Program-made: the position numbers and the translations under genes | Origin: Benincasa hispida | Lineage: Eukaryota > Streptophyta > Magnoliopsida > Cucurbitales > Cucurbitaceae | Length of the DNA: 64,000 nucleotides | Assembly (NCBI RefSeq): GCF_009727055.1 | Contig: NC_052356.1 | Location: 2,868,524 to 2,932,523 of the forward strand | Direction: 5' to 3' | Notes under the pieces: model-generated | Seen by the model: the letters and a program-made list of their open reading frames with translations, nothing else | Database searches by the model: none | What the model was told of the DNA's origin: nothing | In this document: positions 31,880 to 43,400 of the stretch, piece after piece | Layout of the letters: each line of letters begins with the position of its first letter | Numbering within the stretch: position 1 is the stretch's first letter

Positions 31880-33746
31880 TTTGTTTTGGTGTCCTAAAGC
31901 TTATATTATATATCTTGTAGTTTGTAAAAAAAAATTATATATTTTAAAAAATAAGAAGAATTTTATTAACATTTAAACTGTATTAATTTAATTCAATAAA
32001 CTAAGATCCAAGGTTATCTTATGAAACTTAAAACATGTATGTGATTGACATACAGGTGGATCATGTTTAAGTAATAATCTAAATGGTCTGCAATAGATGG
32101 ATGAGTTCGGGTACTATATCCTGGTGACACTATGGATACGACCCGCTTTGTAGTTGTTACAATTATTGTAAAGTACTACAAATGATCTGATCCTGATCAT
32201 TCATGTGAAGACATGTGAGTGGGGTATTCTATACAAAGAGTTTGTATAAGACCGAACTGCGAAATGAATAATCTCTCTATATGGCACAATTGCTAGAGAG
32301 AAACTTACATTTCACTAGATGACCATAGGTGACTTGACCTTAATTCTGAGTGAGTTATGAACTCCTGTTTATGAGGGCGATTATTCGATTTATATGGGTG
32401 ATAGTGGCCATGTTAGCCAACTCAACAAGCATACCATTTTGGGGATTTGTCTGAGTAGGGAGCTGGGAACACTATTACGTAAGAAGAAATTTACTTCTTC
32501 CCGACCTTAGAGAAATTAGATAAATTGCTCTGTTAATAGCTGATTCTGGGTCTTGAACAATGAGCCTTTAACCTCTCACTAACTCGAGAGGCCTCAGTTT
32601 ATAATTGGACTATAAATTGTTTGTTCATTAGAAGAATCAGTGGTACTTAAGGAGTTAGATATAATTACAGGGTTGAAACGACAATTTGACCTGTTGTAAT
32701 TATGAGTAATTTGTTAAGGGTCGACTCACTACTGATTGGTTATATCCGTGGACACAGAAATATATCTAAAATGTGAAGAGTGCAACTATCAATCTTTAGT
32801 GGAGTGATCGATAGTTATGAAGGGAATCGAATTCCCGCAGAAGCGTGAGGTCGCCTTACATTTTGTTTTTTAGTTTTTAAGGAAACAAAAATAGCAAAGA
32901 AAACAGAAATAATGATGGATAAATATTATAGGAAGCATGCTTTAAGAGGAGAAGCAAAGGGATAAAGCAACAAACCTTTGTTGAATCCCGAAGTCCACGT
33001 TTTCCTCTTCGTCTTCTCATGAACGTTTCTTCAACGAACAAGGGACACCATCATAAGTGCAACCTTGTTATTCTCTGGGAATCCAAGGGTAGAAGAGTGG
33101 TCTCGATCATCTTGGAAGAGGAAGAAGAATGGAGAATGGTTGAGAAAAGTTTGAGAGGAAATCTAGATTGGAGGCTAGGTTTTTTCACAATGAAATTCCA
33201 TCCCCGAAATTCGCCATAAAGGGATATTTATGGAGAAGAAGTCTTTCCCAATTTACCCTTAAGCCCAATTAATTAAATAATGTTTATTCAAATAATTAAC
33301 ATACCAATTAAATAACCATATATATTAAATCTAATTTAATATATATAGTTAATTAATTAATAAATAAACATCACATGTATATTTACCTTCACCTCTTAAA
33401 ATTAGTTAATTAATTCTTCATGAATCTAATTCATAAGAATTTAATATTTGAATAGATTTAAATATTTCTGTCTTAATTTATAGATCACATTTATAATTAA
33501 CTGTATCATATTAATCTCATTAATATGTTATTCCATCAATTGACTTGAACAATTTAAATCATTCCTCTTATCTATTCTTTAGCCTTATGGACCTTCCAAT
33601 GATATGAGATTAATTAATTAAACTCATTAATTAAATTAATCAATCTTCATTAGCTATCAGTCACTCCATTAAAGATCGATAGTTGCACTCTTCGCATTGT
33701 AGATATATTTCTATGTCCATGGATATAACCAATCAACAACAAGTCG

Positions 33747-35683
33747 TGTTGGTATTGGTGTACTAAATCTCTTGTATTCTCGTAGATTGTAAACATTGTA
33801 TAAACAAATTGTTAGTAATAAAATAATTGTTATTTTATGAGCATACACTCAATCTAATAAACTAAGATCCTAGGTTATTTTATGTAATTTAAACATGTAT
33901 GTAGAGACATACGGGTGGATCATATTTAAATGATAACTTAAACGTTATGTAGTAGATGGATAAGGCTGAGTACTTTATCATGGTGACACTACGGATACAA
34001 CCCGTTTTGTAGATGTTACAAGTGTTGTAAAGTATTACAAATGATTTGATCATGATCATTCATGTGTAGACATGTGAGCGAGGGTATTCTATACAAAGAG
34101 TTTGTATAAGACCGGACAACGAAATGATTAGTCTTATTATATAACACCGTTAATATTAAAGACTTGCATTTCACCAAGATGACTATAGGTGACATGACCT
34201 GAATCCTGAGTGAGTTGTGAACTCCTGCCTATGAAGGTGGTCCTTTGATTTATATGGGTGAGAGTAGCTAGATTGCAAACTCAATATGCTTATCATTTTG
34301 GGGCTTCGTCTGATTGGGGAATTGGAAACACAACTACACAAGACAGAATTCACTCCTTCCCTGATGTCGGGGTAAGTAGATAAATTGCTCCCTTAAGGGC
34401 TGATTTCGGAGCTTGAACAATGTGGCCACACCCTCTCCTGACCCAAGAGGAACTTGGTCATAGTGAGACTATGACTTATTGTTCATTAAGAAGTTAGATA
34501 TAACTATAGGGGAAAACGCTAATTTTGGTTCAGCTGTACTTACGAGCAATTTGTGAAGGTAGATACAGAAACATATCTATAGTCCGAGGAGTGCAGCTGT
34601 CGATCTTTAGTGGAGTGACTAACAGTTAATAGATGTTGAGTAATTTAATTAAGAGTTTAATTAATTAACCAAGTACCACTGGATCTTCAATCAACAGGTG
34701 CATAAGGTCCCCTCTATAGCTCAACAAGGATTTATTGAGAACTAAATTTTGAATTAATTTGAATTGTTCAAATTAATTGAGGGAATTAATTATATGTGAT
34801 ATGATTAATTAAATTAATTACATGTGATATAATTAATATAATGTATTTGATACATTATAATAAAAATTTATTTTGAGAGGAATTAAATATTTGAATATGA
34901 TTTTAATATTAGTTATATGGATGAGATTCAGATAACTGAATTTAGTATAAATATGATTTATATTAAATGTCATGTAATGATGAGAGAAAATAAAACTATA
35001 TGTTATATTGTGTTCGATACAATATAAAAACTATAGGTTATGTGTTATATTTGATATAACATATAGTGTATATATATATAATAAGGTGGTTACTCTATAT
35101 ATATATATATATATATATATTATTGATTAAATTAAATTAAGTTATTTTATTTTGATTTAATTAATGGGAAGGAGTTACAACTCCCTTTGCTAATCTCTCT
35201 CAAAGCAGTACGTGTAAGAGGAGTTGTTGAGATGATCAGTCGTCTTCATCCATTTTTTGTGTGGAACTGGAAAAAAAAAAACTCTCTCTGGTTTTACTCC
35301 CAATCACACAGAGAATAAATTTTATTCTCTTCCGTCTCATCCTCTTTCTTTCTTCCAAAATTGTGCAGAGCTCACCACTCCTACATATTCTCATTCTTAA
35401 GAGAATACAGAAGGTTCACAAGTAGTGGTGCCCATTTGGATTCTGTATTTTGGAGATTGAGATCCAGTACAAAGGGTTCGTGATCGTGGATTGAGGGAAT
35501 TACGCGAAGAAGGTGTTCTTCAGGGTAAGCCATTTCCCCCCCCCCAATTTCTCCCAATTCAACGTGCTGTAATTTTAGTTTATAATGCATAATCTTATTT
35601 CTGTTATATAATTTACAATTATGTGAAAACAAAAATTGGAAACGATCCTCGCTCCGTACATGGACCTTTATCGGTTCCCTTTA
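33747..35683 (+). mobile_element. Inner long LTR (plus) inserted in the middle LTR
   Basis: It begins TGTTGGTATTGGTGTACTAA and ends TCGGTTCCCTTTA, 1937 bp, with near-perfect 5-bp flanks AGTCG (33742-33746) and AGTCA (35684-35688). It contains the family words AATAAACTAAGATCCTAGG and GGTGACACTACGGATACAA and a (TA)n run at about 35090-35120. It is a solo LTR with no coding sequence. Confidence 0.83.
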
Positions 35684-36086
35684 AGTCAACCCTCACAAAT
35701 CGCTCATAACTACAGTTGGGTCAAATTACCGTTTTACCCCTATAGTTACCTTTAACTCCTTAAGTACCACTGATTTCTCTAATGAACAAATAAATTATAG
35801 TCCAACTATAAACTAATACCTCTCGAGCCAGTGAGAGGTTGAGGCCTCAATGTTTAAGACCCAAAATAAACTATTAAAGAAACAAATTGTCTATTTTTCC
35901 TAAGGACGGGAAAAAGTGAATTCTGCATAGGAACCTTCATCGGTTCCCTTCAACTCTCACCCATGCAAGTTAAAGGATTGCCCTCACAAATAGGAGCTCA
36001 CAATTCATTCAGAATTAAGGTTAAGTCACCTATGGTCATCCTAGTAAAATACAAGTCTCTTCTAGTAACGGTGTTATATAGAGAGA

Positions 36087-37711
36087 TGATAGCTTGTAGA
36101 AATACAAGCTATTGTAGCCTTTTACTTAGAATTATGAGAGCCAATAAGTAGAATATGCGTCAATAATGCCAAGAATTCATGAGGAAAAGTGAGCTTGCGT
36201 CAATCAGCAAAAAAAATCCTCACCAATCCTATACCATCCGTTATTCCACGTCAAGTGTATTTTTGCAGATATTACAGGAATTGATCGCATGCGTCAGTCC
36301 TAGACTGCCGTAAGGTTGACCACATGAGTTGATTGTCATAAAGATTAGTTTGCCGCATGGAATGTTGCGTCCACAGAGTGATAAACGTGATAGAAGACTG
36401 CTTGTAAGGTAGATGGAATGCGTTGACACCTTAGGAGAAATAAGCTCGAATGCATACCTTGGGAGTATCAACAAGATAAGGTGATGTTGACATTGCCCAT
36501 ACTGCGACAAAGGTAGCAGTGAGTCAGAACACAATCTTATAAATGCTGTCGGCGTTTGAGTTCTATAAATAGCACCTTGGAGCTTCACTTTAAAACATCA
36601 GAGCTTCTACCTTAAGGCAGATCCTTGTGATCACAGATAAGAGCATGAACAAACACTCTTTGAGGATTCTCCACCACCACAGCCCCTTCCGAGTGACGAC
36701 CGGAGTTACGTCGGAGATAGAGCTTGAGAGAGACTTCTCCACCATCTATCCATGGCACCACCAACAGTCTTGACGCATTTCAGATGAAAAATAAGAGATT
36801 GTTTTCATCTAGCCTTCCACCTCTCCTCTAATCTCTGTATTGTATTACACTTTGGCTTAAGACATTAATACATTTTGTAATCAATGCATCTCTTAGTTCC
36901 TTCAATTCCATATTCTTCATCTTCTTCTTCTTTATCATCGTTTACATTCATCGCTTAGTTATCAAAGGTAATCACATACTCAGTCATGTTGCCTAGAAAT
37001 AGGACGCATGTAGCAACCCACCGAGAGGTGTGCGTTGCAGGAGTATAATGAGTTAATCTTCTTCTTTTGGTGTGAGGCGGTAGTAATGCTTGTCTATGAG
37101 CCGTCGCAATACTTGTCTATGAGCTATTTAACCGCAACTAATTGCCTGAAAAGGTGAGTAGTGGAACACGCTAAAGCAAAATAAGCTTTGTTCCTAAAGA
37201 TAGGCACAATCTTATGCTCGACGCAACCATGTAATATAGAGATATAGGCATACGACTGGCCACCGAGAGGTGTGCGATGCGTTAGTATGGTGAGCTAGGA
37301 TTACTCGGGCAACCTAACATAATGAATATTATTTTGCATTAACAACTACTGCATTTCTACCAATTCTCATAGTTAAACTTCCATTGCTCAATCTGTTTAG
37401 TTAGGAGTAGAAGTAGCACATATTCCATTAACTTCTGTCTCTTTACTTTTATTCACCGCCTCAAACGCTTTACTTCACAAACATAATTGAGTTACAAATC
37501 CCTGTGTTCGACCTCGGATCATCCCGAGAAACTTGCATTCTCGTTATACTTGGCGAGAAAGTAAGAAAACTTGTGGTAGGAGCGCATGGTCATCGCATAC
37601 GTGCTTAAACGCATATTATATATTTTCTAGTCCAACGCATGACCATCGACGCATGGAGATTAACGTATAAGATAAGCATATTTATTTTCCTCTCCATTTT
37701 CTAATGCAACA
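36087..37711 (+). mobile_element. Solo LTR, probably Gypsy type, nested in the middle LTR
   Basis: It starts TGATAGCTTGTAGAAATACA, ends CTAATGCAACA, and has 5-bp flanks AGAGA and AGAGG (one mismatch). The start forms a hairpin (TAGCTTGTA / TACAAGCTA). Further in are a TATA-like CTATAAATAGCACC (36563) and CCCTGTGTTCGACCTCGGAT near 37500, text common in plant Gypsy-type LTR ends (family knowledge). At 1625 bp it is LTR only. The middle LTR resumes immediately after the right flank. Confidence 0.75.
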
Positions 37712-37847
37712 AGAGGCTATTCATTTCGTGGTCTGATCTTATACAAATTATTTGTATAGAATATCCCCGCTCGCGTGTCTCCACATGAACGATCAAGATC
37801 TAATCATTTGTAGTACTTTACAATAATTGTAACATCTACATAGCAAG

Positions 37848-38172
37848 TTGTATTCGTAGTGTCACCAGGATAAGGTACCCAACTCTATCCATCCATTACA
37901 GATCATTTAGGTTATCACTTAAATATGATCCACCTGTATGTCTCCACATACATGTTTAAGTTTCATAAAATAACCTTGGATTTTAATTTATTGGATTGAT
38001 TTCATGCAGGTTGTATTCGTAATGTCACCAAGATAAGGTACCCAACCTTATCCATCTATTACAGACCATTTAGGTTATCACTTAAACATGATCCACCTAT
38101 ATGTCTCCACATACATGTTTAAGTTTCATAAAATAACCTTGGATCTTAGTTTATTGGATTGAATTAATGCGG
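37848..38172 (-). repeat. 163-bp tandem duplication within the middle LTR
   Basis: 37848-38010 and 38011-38172 both start TTGTATTCGTA(A/G)TGTCACCA and end near TTATTGGATTGA. The other LTR copies have this segment once. Confidence 0.85.
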
Positions 38173-39288
38173 TCTAAACGTTAATAAAATACCTTTTTAT
38201 TTTATTACAAACTAGAAGACATATGAGATTTAGGACATCAACTCCAACAAGTTAATGAATGTTGATTAATTAAGATTAATTTAATTAAAGAGTTTAATTA
38301 ATTAATCTCATATCATTGGAACTTTTAATCTGTAGGTCTATAAGGTTCCTTTGTTAGCTTGCTAAAGGATAAGTAATGAGGAATGATTTGAATTGTTCAA
38401 ATCACTTGAAGGAATTTAATTTATATTAATATGATTAATTATAGATATGATCTATAATCCAAATTATGCAAGGAAAATATTTGAATGAGATTCAAATATT
38501 AAATTCATATGAGTTGGATTCATATAGAATTACAATATAAGAGAGATATGTTTGAATGAGATTCAAATATTATATTTATATGAATTGGATTCATAAAAAG
38601 ATGTATACATATAAATATGTGATATTTATATATTAATTAACTTTCTATTAAATATGATTTAATATAGTTATTTAACTGAATTAATGGTTAATTAATTGAT
38701 TAAGAAATGATGGAGATTGGAGACTAGTATAAATATGTGATATTTATGTTAATTAATTAACTCTATATTAAATGTGATTTAATATATAGTTATTTAATTA
38801 GTGTGTCAATTAATTAAATAATGATTATTTAATTAATTAGCTTTAAATGTGGAAAAAGGAAATCTTGGAGAGGGGGTTCACCTTTCTCCGTACAAATACC
38901 TCTTTATGGCCCATTTAGGGCTAAAAGTTTCATTTGATGAAAAATCCTAGCCTCCACACATTACTCTCTCAACAATTTCTCTCTACCTCTTCCAAGTGAC
39001 TAGAGACCACACTTCTACCCCTTGAAATCCAAGAGAATAACAAGGTAACACTTAAAGTGGTGTCCTTGTTCGTTGAAGAGGCATTCGTGAGAAAATGGAG
39101 AGGAAATCAAGAAGATCGAGATTCAACAAAGGTAAGATCGTTTATCCCTTTGCTTATCCTTCTAAAGCATGCTTATCATGATGTTTATCCTCTATTCTTC
39201 ACATTTAAACTATTGTATTTTGTTTCTATAAAATTGAATTTCGAAATGCAAAGCGATCTCATACTTCCGCGGGAATTCGATTCTCTTA

Positions 39289-39378
39289 CCCCCGTACGCG
39301 GTCAAACCAGGGATTCCCCACTCCGATCGGGTCTAAGACCCGACCCTGCGGGAAATTTTGCCATCCTTATTTGTTTTG
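39289..39378. repeat. Second copy of the hAT element end, right of the LTR nest
   Basis: CGGTCAAACCAGGGATTCCC through GAAATTTTGCCATCCTTATT parallels 31801-31888, including the following TTTGTTTT, with about a quarter of positions changed. Confidence 0.65.
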
Positions 39379-39529
39379 AGATCCAAATCCGAGCCGGATG
39401 CTATGTTTTAAAAGGAGGATATCAATTGGCTTCAAAGTCTACAGGTACAAGATTTCAATGAAAGTTTTAGGCAAAGTTGTAACGACAACACACACATTGA
39501 GTAGCAGATCCAAGAGAAATAAAAGGTGC

Positions 39530-39890
39530 GACTTAGACACTTTTTATGATCTTTTTACGTGATTTTGATAGTCAAAGTGGTACTTTGGACATTTTTTTAG
39601 ATAATATTTTCTTAATATCATTTCAAATATGCGTTTGTAGTGGATTTAGGGACTTCCATTTCTAGGTTGTTTTGAATTACTTTTCAATCTCGAAGGGCTT
39701 TAAGGCAAGTTTAGGCTATATTCGTAGTTTCAGGAGGTGGATTACATGCCTTAAGCAACTTATAGGAATTTTTTAGGTTATTGAGAATTAGAGTGAAAAA
39801 AGACATTTTCTTGAAACTCTTTAAGTGATTTTCAGAGTTAAGGTGATACTTAGGCACTTTTAAGATAGTTTTAAGAGTAAAATTAGATAT
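39530..39890. repeat. Degenerate ~50-bp minisatellite, right part
   Basis: GCGACTTAGACACTTTTTAT, AGTCAAAGTGGTACTTTGGA and GTGATACTTAGGCACTTTTA are units of the array seen at 31080. Confidence 0.55.
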
Positions 39891-40458
39891 CAAACAACTC
39901 ACACAAAACCTATAACTAGCAATATATGAAACTAATGACATAACCCATCAAAATCAAAGGAAACTATTTGTATAACACATTAATCAACTTACTAGAGATA
40001 ACGAAACAAAGAAATGTCGTTTTAGTACTACTAAGAAATCATGGAGAGCAGTAGTGTCTTGAGGTGAGTGTGAATGAGATACAAATAATGTATGCATGTT
40101 GACAAGGAAAACTATAGTGGATGGAAAGAAGTTTTGTCCATTTAATTTGTGTAGTCGACAATAACATAATATTTTCCTCATTGAGGGCATCATGGTAATG
40201 GTATATATTTCATTACAATTCCAGATGAAAATAAACAACACATGAATCTATTACGATTCAACCCATTCTTATGGTACATTACTAAACAACATCAAAAGAA
40301 ATATCATTTCCCATTCCAACCCATTTTCATTACAAAGTAGATATAGACGTGACCAATGTAGAGAATAACGAGGAATAATAGTATTATTATCATTATATGA
40401 CACAGTAATATTAAGATAACAGATGATGATAAACATCATTACAAGATTAAGTCGATTG
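39891..40458. other. 3' flank of the subtilase gene
   Basis: This lies downstream of the subtilase stop (gene on the minus strand) and should hold its 3' UTR. Nothing else is recognised. Confidence 0.4.
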
Positions 40459-43400
40459 TCATGTGGAAGTGACAAGACGTACAACAAGAGGACTAGTGAC
40501 AGTATGGAAGCGATTGGACCATTGAATCTCCCCAAAATCATATCTTCCCCGAGATTTCTTAAGCGGAGTTATAGTAATATAGTATGAAATTTGTTGCCTA
40601 AAGCAAGAGAAAAAGAGGATCCTTGGCCAGACCTGTACTCGGACTCCATTAGGAGGACGAATCCTAAGAAAGTAAATGGCGTTTTTGTTGTGCGATACAT
40701 TGCGAACAATTCTTTTGAGTGTGAGGGTAGAGCGAAGATTTGCAAGAGTAATCGACGGATAATTAAGATTTGCAGTGGTAGCAGTGGATTGACGACAACA
40801 AAAGTGAGGAGTAGGGTTGAGAATTAGCATGTTGATTTGTTGTTCAGTGTAGCCAATATTGCAAAGGAAAGTAATGTAATCATTGGTTGTGATGTCGTAG
40901 ATTAGTCCTGGATTTATGGCCTTTAAGGGATTGACTTGACCTGCACCAACGTCCAATGGGTCTGATGCTTTCATGGATCCGCCTGCTAGGATGCTATTCC
41001 CACTATAGTCTCTCTTCGTCGCTGAATGATATAATAAAAGGTAATTTGTTGTAATTAATCAATTAAGGTAGTTAACCTCCAATTTTCAAATATCATCTTT
41101 TTGGTAACTATTTCTTTTCTACTTTTTGGTTTTTGAAAATTATAAATATATATTTTTTAATTTCTTACCATGGTTTGCATTCTTTTTAAGTAAAAGAGTT
41201 GTTTTCTTCGTCAAAATTTAAAAACAAAAACATACTTTTTAAAACTATGTAAAAATGGTTAAAAAGTTATAACAAATCAAGAAATTTAGAGGTGAAAGAA
41301 ATGTTTATAAGTTTAATTTTCAAAAACAAAAACCCAAAACGGTTTTGATATTAAGTTTAAGTGACAGTTGCAAATATAAACATTAAACCCAAAGTATTAG
41401 CAGATATAACATAATGTAAAAAAATTGTAAATATGACCAAATTTAAATAGTCTATCAGTGATAGACTATATTATTGGTAGGAGTCTATCGGTGATATACG
41501 AGAGTCTATCGGTGATATACCATATATCGTTGATAGATTTATCTATATTTGCAATTTTTTTAAATGATTGGTTATTATTCCTAAAAATGTTATCCATGGT
41601 AATTACCCTAACTTTAATTTCTTTGTTTTGTTCGTAACATTCCGCCAATGTTTTCAAAAAGGTTAAATTACCATTTTGATCTCTATACTTATAAATTTAT
41701 TCAATTTTAGTCTTTATACTTCAAAATGTGAAACTTTAGTCCTCGAATTTTCAATAATTCTAAAATTCAGTCTCACGAAGTTAATTTTTACGGAAGAATA
41801 ATTTTCTTGAATTGATTAAACTAAAAATTGAACAATATTTGAAAAATGAGTGGAAAAGAAATAAAAATAAACCTGTAGTGATGATGGCAGATCTAATGGC
41901 TGCAGGTGACCAACTGGGATGAACAGATTTGATGAGGGCAACTACACCGGAGATGTGAGGGCATGACATTGAAGTTCCTGACTGAAAATTCCATTTTAAA
42001 CCTTCTTCTTCAACGGCACTTCCACTTGGCCTCACCGTCGGAGCTGTTTCCGGAGGCCATGCCGCCAATATGTTCACTCCTGGGGCACTTATGTCCGGCT
42101 GCACTCATTTTCACATTTACCACCATCATCAATCTTCCACAATCTAACTATTTCAAAATATGGACAAAAAATATTATTTTTTGCATCCCCAATTTGGCTT
42201 TAGTTTTTATTTGCTCCTTAAATTTTTATATTTCAAAGGGGTGTTTGGTCCTATGTTTGGAATTAATATGTTGAAGTTAGTAAATTTGTGACGTACAGTT
42301 ATAAGATAAGTTCATAAAGTTGGCAATAACAATAAAATAACCAACTAACCAATCAAAAAACTAATTCTAATATGAGAAGATGGTGTTACTCGTAAATGTG
42401 CATTTATTATTGGAGTTGAATTGTTTACCCCAACTTAAATTGGTGGATTAAACAATCTCAATCTCTAAATCTTGAGTTTGATTTCAATTTAACCCCAATT
42501 ATGTTTCAAAAGTTATATTTTTAGTTCTTTTAGGTTTTTTTTTTTTTTTTTTTTTCTCTTCATTTTGGTTTCTAAAATTACAGTTTTATACTTTTAACAT
42601 CGATTTTTTCACCAATGCTCACTTTTAGTTTTGGTGTCTGTTTTTATTAATTAATTAAAAATAATTATGAAGTGAAATTTTAAATTTAATTTGAAGTGAA
42701 GTCATAAAGGCTTAATCCTAGTTAATAAATCATAAGAATTAAATTATAAGTTTCTCCAAACTAGAGGGACAAAATTTGTAAATTATCCTAATTTAATATT
42801 GATTGAAAAGTAGTAAAATTTAATTAACTATAATTCTTATAATTCTTTTTAATTAATTAAAAGACACTAACACTAGTCACTAAACACTAAAAGTGAATAT
42901 TTAGTGAAAATCAAGGTGAAACGTGTGAACGAAGATATCGAATTGAAACAAAATTTGAACCTTAAAATTGTAAAATTTTCGAACCTTGGGACTCAACTAG
43001 AAATCAAACTCAAAACTTAAAAACTAAGGCTTCGTTTTGGTAACCATTTTGTTATTTTTTTAAAAAAATTAAGTCTATAGACATTACTTTCACCTACAAA
43101 TTTCTTCTTTTTTTTATCTACTTTTGACCAATGATTAAAAAAACCAACCCAAATTTTGAAAATTAAAGAAGTAGCAACCCAAATTTTGAAAACTAAAAAA
43201 GTAGCTTCTATTTTTGAAATTTAATTAAGAATTCAACCATTATAGTTAAGAAGGACACTATTCTAAAAAATAGGAAGGTAATAGACTTAATTTTCCGAAA
43301 ACTAAACACAAAAAATGAAATGGTTTCTAAATGAAGTTTAAAAACGTAACATTTTGAAATCTAATATAAAAAATATATTTTACCTTTAAAATTAAATTCA

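Larger units (their letters stand above)
32818..38249 (-). mobile_element. Middle long LTR (minus) inserted in the outer LTR
   Basis: Read on the minus strand it starts TGTTGGAGTTGATGTCCTAA (38249) and ends GGGAATTCGATTCCCTTCA (32818). The 5-bp target duplication AGTTA is exact (32813-32817 and 38250-38254). It is in two pieces, 38249-35684 and 33746-32818, split by the inner LTR, and the first piece also contains the Gypsy-type solo LTR and a 163-bp tandem duplication. Confidence 0.88.
31882..39288 (+). mobile_element. Outer long LTR (plus), interrupted by further LTRs
   Basis: Its 5' half is 31882-32817 and its 3' half 38250-39288 (~1.97 kb without the insert). The 5' half holds AATAAACTAAGATCCAAGG and GGTGACACTATGGATACG. 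The 3' half ends CGCGGGAATTCGATTCTCTT. The halves are separated by a reverse-oriented relative with target duplication AGTTA. No internal retrotransposon coding is attached, so it behaves as a solo LTR. The family is Copia by its link to gag at 61-63.7 kb. Its own target duplication is not clear. Confidence 0.82.

Noticed and set aside
32818..32840. GGGAATCGAATTCCC as a regulatory palindrome
   Set aside because: It is simply the reversed terminal sequence of the middle LTR, ending GGGAATTCGATTCCCTTCA.
33019..33219. Open frame of 66 codons
   Set aside because: It lies within LTR sequence and is not conserved in the matching LTR copies.
35080..35125. (TA)n run as an origin or boundary element
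   Set aside because: It is a simple microsatellite inside an LTR; similar runs occur at 46985, 51102 and 51523.
36241..36588. Minus-strand frame of 115 codons
   Set aside because: It is inside the Gypsy-type solo LTR and has no recognisable domain.
31882..39288. A single large inversion inside one LTR retrotransposon
   Set aside because: An inversion between two LTRs would put 5' halves and 3' halves in a different order. The AGTTA and AGTC(G/A) duplications and the LTR ends fit nested insertion.
39057..39461. Open frame of 134 codons
   Set aside because: It runs from LTR sequence across the LTR end into hAT-derived sequence and has no protein-like pattern.
40591..40827. Plus-strand frame of 78 codons
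   Set aside because: It is antisense to the last subtilase exon, which has clear domain support.
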